Assembly: GCF_963675165.1 (NCBI RefSeq)
Contig: NC_087382.1
Location: 3,573,963 to 3,637,962 of the forward strand
DNA length: 64,000 nucleotides
Source: Halichondria panicea
Taxonomy: Eukaryota > Porifera > Demospongiae > Suberitida > Halichondriidae
Reading direction: 5' to 3'
The notes below the pieces were generated by a model. It did no database searches. It worked only from the letters and a program-made list of their open reading frames with translations, and was not told the origin of the DNA. Made by a program: the position numbers and the translations under genes. This document shows positions 59,501 to 64,000 of the stretch, piece by piece. The first letter of the stretch is position 1, and every line of letters starts with the position of its first letter.

Positions 59501-59526
59501 ATTGTACAGATCGTACACTGGACTGA
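53593..59526 (+). CDS. Gene E: ankyrin-ROC-COR-Ig-Death protein (intact)
   Basis: Exons at 53593-53615, 53662-53939, 54236-54337, 54399-54464, 54847-54924, 54984-55094, 55424-55627, 55983-58216, 58327-58570, 58629-58709, 58771-58875, 58955-59287 and 59510-59526 join in frame to 1291 residues. It has the same layout as gene C. MGQFLSAE carries the Gly2/Ser6 myristoylation pattern. Ankyrin repeats include TPLHYACYWGHLDVVQYLVE. The ROC motifs are GPPSVGKTT (~320), DIGGQPGFLEML (~483) and THKD. COR ends WLGK, and an Ig domain follows. The Death domain is of another sequence class than in gene C (YFDNAELYSSAMGL, EEADVKESRGNQVAMM). The COR loop carries a 5-residue insertion (DVPDVDS) relative to C. 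Intron 6 again has a GC donor. Function is inferred as for gene C. Confidence 0.9.
54560..54672. repeat. Intronic hairpin element, gene E copy
   Basis: Same inverted repeat as at 20731 and 33131, in the matching ankyrin intron. Confidence 0.55.
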
Positions 59527-59730
59527 TGAAGTGATTACACATGCAGTGTGTCGGATTATACAAACACTCATTAGAACAGATAGTGACATGTAGCTATATA
59601 ATTGTGTGTAGCTTCATTTATAGTTAAAATAGCTATCCATTTTTAGTACTGGATAACCGCTGATTTCCACTAGTCATTAGAGACGTTGATATTGCGTGAT
59701 GTTTCATTTTAGGTTACTTAATACATTTTT

Positions 59731-59826
59731 GTTACCTTAATTTTACTATTATAGACGGGTGCTTATTTTAGCGTTTTCAGATTTTTAGCTTGCTTAGCGT
59801 ACTCTCAAAAGTACATTACATTATAC
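59731..59826. mobile_element. Truncated copy of the A+T-rich TIR element
   Basis: The left end GTTACCTTAATTTTACTATT is present. The sequence departs after about 95 bp and joins, at about 59826, the segment that precedes the linker exon of gene A (TTGTTAAGCTTTCAGTGAG, compare 9091). This marks a recombination junction between the E and A types. Confidence 0.6.
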
Positions 59827-59925
59827 ATTATTGTTAAGCTTTCAGTGAGTTATCTTGTACCATTGTGCATGTTTGTGTGCATTTAATATGTACAACCAAC
59901 GATATCATATTGTTCTCAGCTTCAG

Positions 59926-60913
59926 GTAAATTATCTGCTGGAACAAGTAAAGAGTCAAAATCTAATAGTACCGAATTGATTGTGAAGATGCCATCATTAG
60001 GTTTGGTAATTTCCAAACTGTAACTAACTGAACATGCAATCCTATATTAGATGAGGGGTCCCTGTCATCAGAAAGTCTCCAATACTCAGCAGCTCCAGTC
60101 CAGAGAGTAGGAACTCCATCAGCTGGCGAAGATAATCAAGTCCGTACTAGAATATTAGGTATATTTCCTGAAGTAGCTAGTTATGTATTTATGGTTATTT
60201 AATGTTTGTCCCTCTACAGGACCACCCTCTAATCAAGTCGCTCTACAAGAACTAATGAAGCGATACAAACTGACTGACGAGCAACTCAACCGTGAAATAG
60301 TGGACTCTGATACTCCCATAATGGCCTTAAATTTTGATGATGTGGAAATGTATTCAACTGCAATGGGGCTAGCTATTGCTAAACAAGCTGATGTGAAAGA
60401 ATCACGTGGAAATCAAGCAGCCATGATGAAGTGCCTGCAAGTCTGGAAAGAACGTGATCCTTTTCAAGCAACTTATAGAGCTTTACACTGGATATTGCAC
60501 TGAGTGTTTGGGGAAAGGAGACACAGCTAATAAAATCTGTCAGCAATTGACCCAACGTAAGTACATGTGTATCAGTGCCCCTCCCCTTTTCCTCGCCCCT
60601 CTAACAAGCAACTGAGCCCGTATATAAATTATATCCAACTCATGCATGTAACTGAACTCACACCAGATAAGTATTTCATAATGAGTACATAGCTAGTAGG
60701 TTGTACAAGTATAGGATTGACAGTGCAATTGTGTGTTTTCAATTATTGCACAAATTATCACTCTGTTCATAATTATATACATTTCCACTTGTTGGTGTCT
60801 ATATAGCTAGACTGCACTCTCAGCTAGTGCACTGTTGATATGACAACCTGTAGTTTATCAAAATGATCTACATATTGTTTCTATATTATTGTACAGATCG
60901 TACACTGGACTGA
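59926..60913 (+). pseudogene. Second linker+Death cassette behind gene E
   Basis: Exons at 59926-60000 (GKLSAGTSKES...PSLG), 60051-60158, Death 60220-60556 and terminal 60897-60913. The sequence is gene A-like upstream and class-3 Death (LNFDDVEMYSTAMGLAIAKQ), as at 46781. Two 2-base insertions (GCTTTACACTGG and GAGTGTTTGGGG) shift the Death frame near its end, so this cassette is dead as read, whereas the one behind D is open. Confidence 0.7.
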
Positions 60914-61240
60914 TGAAGTGATTACACAGCAGTGTGTCGGATTGTACAAAATACTCTAGAAATTGCATGTTACATAGATTCACCCCTACTGGATGATCGA
61001 TTTGATCATACGAAGAAGACTGACTGAACAATAAAATTATATATAGCCATTTTCATAGATACAATTACATTCAAATTTTCTCATGCAAATGTACAGTGGA
61101 ATTGTTAGATCACAATAACAACTATTCAGTAATAACAACTTTTCTGTTACATAATTGTACATGAATAGATTGTATTATAAAAATAATTATAACATGTACG
61201 CCAGAATAACAACTGAAACCAAAAAACAATTATAATATAA

Positions 61241-62082
61241 TTATGAAAGTATATACAATAATAAAACTAGACAACGTTCAGACATTGCATGACAGTATCT
61301 AAACTGAGAGCAGGCTACAGCCCACAGAGGACAGCCGATACCACCTGCAGAGAAAGAGAAACACTCAATAAGGTACCACACACTTGAGGTATGGATATAT
61401 ACACCTCACCTGGTTGTCCAGTGGGGAAGGCCAGGAGTGGAGACACTGGATGGAACAGTTCAGTGGGGAAAATGGCAACTGGTCTCCGACGATTCAACAT
61501 GACGACACCAATACACATTATCAACTACGAAACGGCATGACAACAATTAGCAATGGTAGAGAGGGATGTATGTGCTCTCACTATTAACAATGAACTCCCT
61601 CCACTCAACACGGCACTCAGCTTCGTCAATTGTGACTTGACCCTTCTCTAAGGGAATGTTTTGTTAATGGTAGCTAGCTATAGTTACAATAGCACAGACC
61701 TTTCACCTGAAGCTCTCTGTCCTTCTGATTGATTCTCCTCTGAAGTCTGGCATGATCTGCAAAATTGTCCTATCAGATATAATCGATAGTGGTATCCATA
61801 CATAAGCTTCATTTCACCATCATATTAACATGCTGCAACTGTTGCTTTATATCTGATACTTCTCTCTTCAGGCTAACCGAGTCAGGAGTCTCAGAGGCGT
61901 ACCAATACACCAACTAGATACGTGTGTTAAAACTGTATTCCAGCATCTAGACCAGTATAATTATAGTAAACTGACTTTGTTAGATTGCTTGGGACTCCAT
62001 AATCTGAGCAGCTTGGTGAGCAGCACTGTTCCTAAGACAAGACAAGACACAGGAGGTTCCAGTTGATCACAACACTCTCCAT
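61241..62082 (-). pseudogene. GET1: GET1/WRB-like, copy 3
   Basis: Minus-strand exons at 62082-61976, 61889-61818, 61769-61707, 61647-61582, 61524-61410 and 61344-61241. Same domain content as copy 2 (NMM-DNFADHARLQRRINQKD coiled coil, FPTGQP motif, TAA). The exon 1 donor is GTCAGT in place of GTAAGT. It shares the N-terminal 1-base shift. Apart from that, the frame is open to the stop. Confidence 0.77.
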
Positions 62083-62509
62083 GGCAGTAAGAATGAAGGG
62101 ATATTCCCTAACAGTAGTTCTACACTGCACTTACAGGTAGGGTTTTTCCCTATGCAATGTGGCCACCATTGATTGTTGTGCCACTGTCTAGTCTACCTCT
62201 GTTTCCAAGAGCTCTCTCACTATCTGCAGTCGAGTCCAAGTTATGCCAAAAGAAAGAAAAAGAAAGGTTCTACTTTAATAGAAATCTAGTGTAGAACTTA
62301 CTTTGATAGCCTGTTGCTAGCTAGCTGTAGAGATGTATTTGTTTATATATCTACCTATATAGCTACTGAGTACTGTGCTATTTTACCTCATACCAACACC
62401 CACATAACCAGGAGACTCCTGCTGCTGTAGGAGGAGGCTCTGGCTCCACCATTGAGGAGGTACGTTACTGGCACACACACCTCACACATTGTGTCCACGT
62501 AGTCTCATG

Positions 62510-62939
62510 AATCAGCCGCACTAGGAATGTCCGTCTGAGCACCACTTTAGTCTAGAGGTCATTGCACAATGGAATTTTAATTGTCATTACGTCAGTGTCA
62601 AAACCAATTAGTTCCAACGCATGCAAAAGGTCAACCGCGAACGCTTGACTTAGCAGCTATGAATTTTGTTTGGCTTGCTCCAAGAACTTGCTAAAAGATC
62701 AAGAAAAAAGTTGTACAGCACTAGTGCAGTCAGCATAGCTCCTTGACTGGCTAACAGTAACGCTGACTAGCGCTATAATATGAATGCGTCCTGCTGCATA
62801 CACTTCTTGTCATTCTTTATTTCCTTTAATTTTGTCAATCCTTGATCTGATTAGTCAGGTCGGAATTCTGACCTGACCAAAAAGGTTTGTACTAAAGTGC
62901 TCAGACGGACATTCCTAGTGCGGCTGATTCATGAGACTA
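62510..62939. mobile_element. TAGTCTC-family element in APEX1 copy 3 intron
   Basis: TAGTCTCATGAATCAGCCGC to GCGGCTGATTCATGAGACTA, flanked by GTGTCCACG on both sides, orthologous to 27423-27862. Confidence 0.8.
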
Positions 62940-63343
62940 GTGTCCACGTACGTACGTATATATCCCCAGGCACTTCCTGTGAAGAAAATCGAAACGACAG
63001 AAACTACTGATGGAGAGGCTGTGAGCAAAGGGAAGGGCAAGGAAAACAAGACGAACTGGGATGGTATCGAATTGGGACAAACTAAAGACTGGAGGTATAC
63101 ATTCCAACTATGTTATCAACTGATACTGGTCACATGTACTCAGACCATGGACCAGTTCATGGAATGTGAATGGAATCAGAGCGTGGATAAAGGTATCGTT
63201 TCCTCCGTCCTAACCAACCGCATTTTATACACTGTGTACAGAATGGTGGTCTGGAGTACATTGCACGAGAATACCCAGACATATTTTGTGTACAAGAAAC
63301 CAAGTGTATTGAGAAAGAGCTTCCTATGGTAGGACAGCCACTG

Positions 63344-63594
63344 TACACACACACTCACCCCCCCCCCCACACACATACACTCACCACCCCCCCACACACA
63401 CACACTCACACCCCCCCCACACACACAACCCCCCCACACACACACTCTCACATAACCCCCCCACACACACACACTCACCCCCCCACACTCACACAACCCC
63501 CCCCCACACACACACAACCCCCCCCACACACACACTCACCCCCCCCACACACACACACAACCCCCCCTACACACACACACACACACACACACAG
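63344..63594. repeat. Compound (CA)n/(C)n microsatellite, APEX1 copy 3
   Basis: Runs of 7-10 C alternate with CACACA and CTCACA blocks. A second (CA)n tract follows at 63690-63768. G-rich on the minus strand. Confidence 0.9.
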
Positions 63595-63686
63595 AACCAG
63601 CTCGGTATTCCTGGCTATTTTGTACTAAAGGGGTGCTCAGACAGACATTCCTAGTGCGGCTGATTCATGAGACTTGTGTCCACGTA

Positions 63687-63723
<37 letters not shown>

Positions 63724-64000
63724 ACACACTCTCACATAACCCCACCCCCCACACACACACACTCACAGAACCAGCTCGGTATTCCTGGCTACCACGTCTA
63801 CTGGCACTCCACAGAGAAGAGGCTACAGCGGTGTGGGGTGAGGCATATTCACCAACTGTTGTGTGGTTAGTTACAAGTATTGTGCAGGCTGTACTCCAAA
63901 GAGAAGCCAATTTCAGTGACCAATGGTTTGGGAATTGAGAAGTTTGATTGTGAGGGTAGGATCATCACTGCTGAATATGAGCACTTCTATTTCCTTACAT

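Larger units (their letters stand above)
62412..64000 (+). pseudogene. APEX1: APEX1-like AP endonuclease, copy 3 (runs off the window)
   Basis: Exons at 62412-62459, 62970-63094, 63144-63192 (NVNGIRAWIK-like motif region), 63242-63328 (ETKC exon), a broken partial exon 5 at 63595-63618, a complete exon 5 at 63769-63837, and exon 6 from 63888 to the window end. Exon 5 is preceded by a duplicated first 24 bases plus a 60-bp piece of the intron-1 MITE. It also has the 2-base loss in GAGAAGAGGC seen in copy 2. The 3' part is not in the window. Confidence 0.8.

Overview
The window is eukaryotic. It has spliced genes with GT-AG introns, about 60% A+T, many intronic MITEs, CA/C microsatellites, and metazoan domain combinations (Death, Ig, ankyrin, ROC-COR, RBR/Ariadne, GET1, AP endonuclease). 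The organism is most likely an invertebrate animal. A sponge is my best guess (short A+T-rich introns, expanded Death-domain repertoire), but that is inference and not proven here. I found no prokaryotic feature.

The dominant structure is a same-strand tandem array of ROC-COR-Ig-Death genes, related in layout to the ROCO/DAPK family. Gene A (4282-10232) is a divergent member. Genes C (32168-39063) and E (53593-59526) are full length: 13 exons stay in frame from ATG to TGA (1286 and 1291 codons) and encode a potential N-myristoylation site, ankyrin repeats, a ROC GTPase, COR, one Ig domain and a C-terminal Death domain. A copy at 19421-25211 keeps the ankyrin exons but has lost ROC-COR-Ig and most of Death. 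Two further copies, B (12046-15683) and D (40787-44274), are chimeras. A deletion joined the Ariadne tail of an ANKIB1-like E3 ligase to the middle of the ROC exon, removing the ankyrin exons and the GTP-binding P-loop. Extra linker+Death cassettes lie behind D (46611-47470) and E (59926-60913).

Between the ROCO genes the array carries co-amplified passengers in fixed order: a GET1/WRB-like gene on the minus strand (25541-26364, 47794-48614, 61241-62082), an APEX1-like AP endonuclease (27335-29217, 49201-50657, 62412-end), and the RING2+Ariadne half of an ANKIB1-like E3 ligase (17542-18760, 29348-31480, 50795-52915, plus shorter copies before B and D). The passengers share old lesions: the same TAG in APEX1, the same APEX1 frameshift and the same GET1 N-terminal frameshift. 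The locus was therefore already broken before it was amplified, whereas the ROCO reading frames stay open. GET1-to-GET1 spacing is 22.25 kb for the unit containing C+D and 13.45 kb for the unit containing E.

The first 4.2 kb are transposon-derived: a 1.2 kb foldback element, a dead Tc1-like transposon and a pogo-type MITE. Many further MITEs lie in introns. Comparison of array copies gives clean empty and filled insertion sites for several of them.
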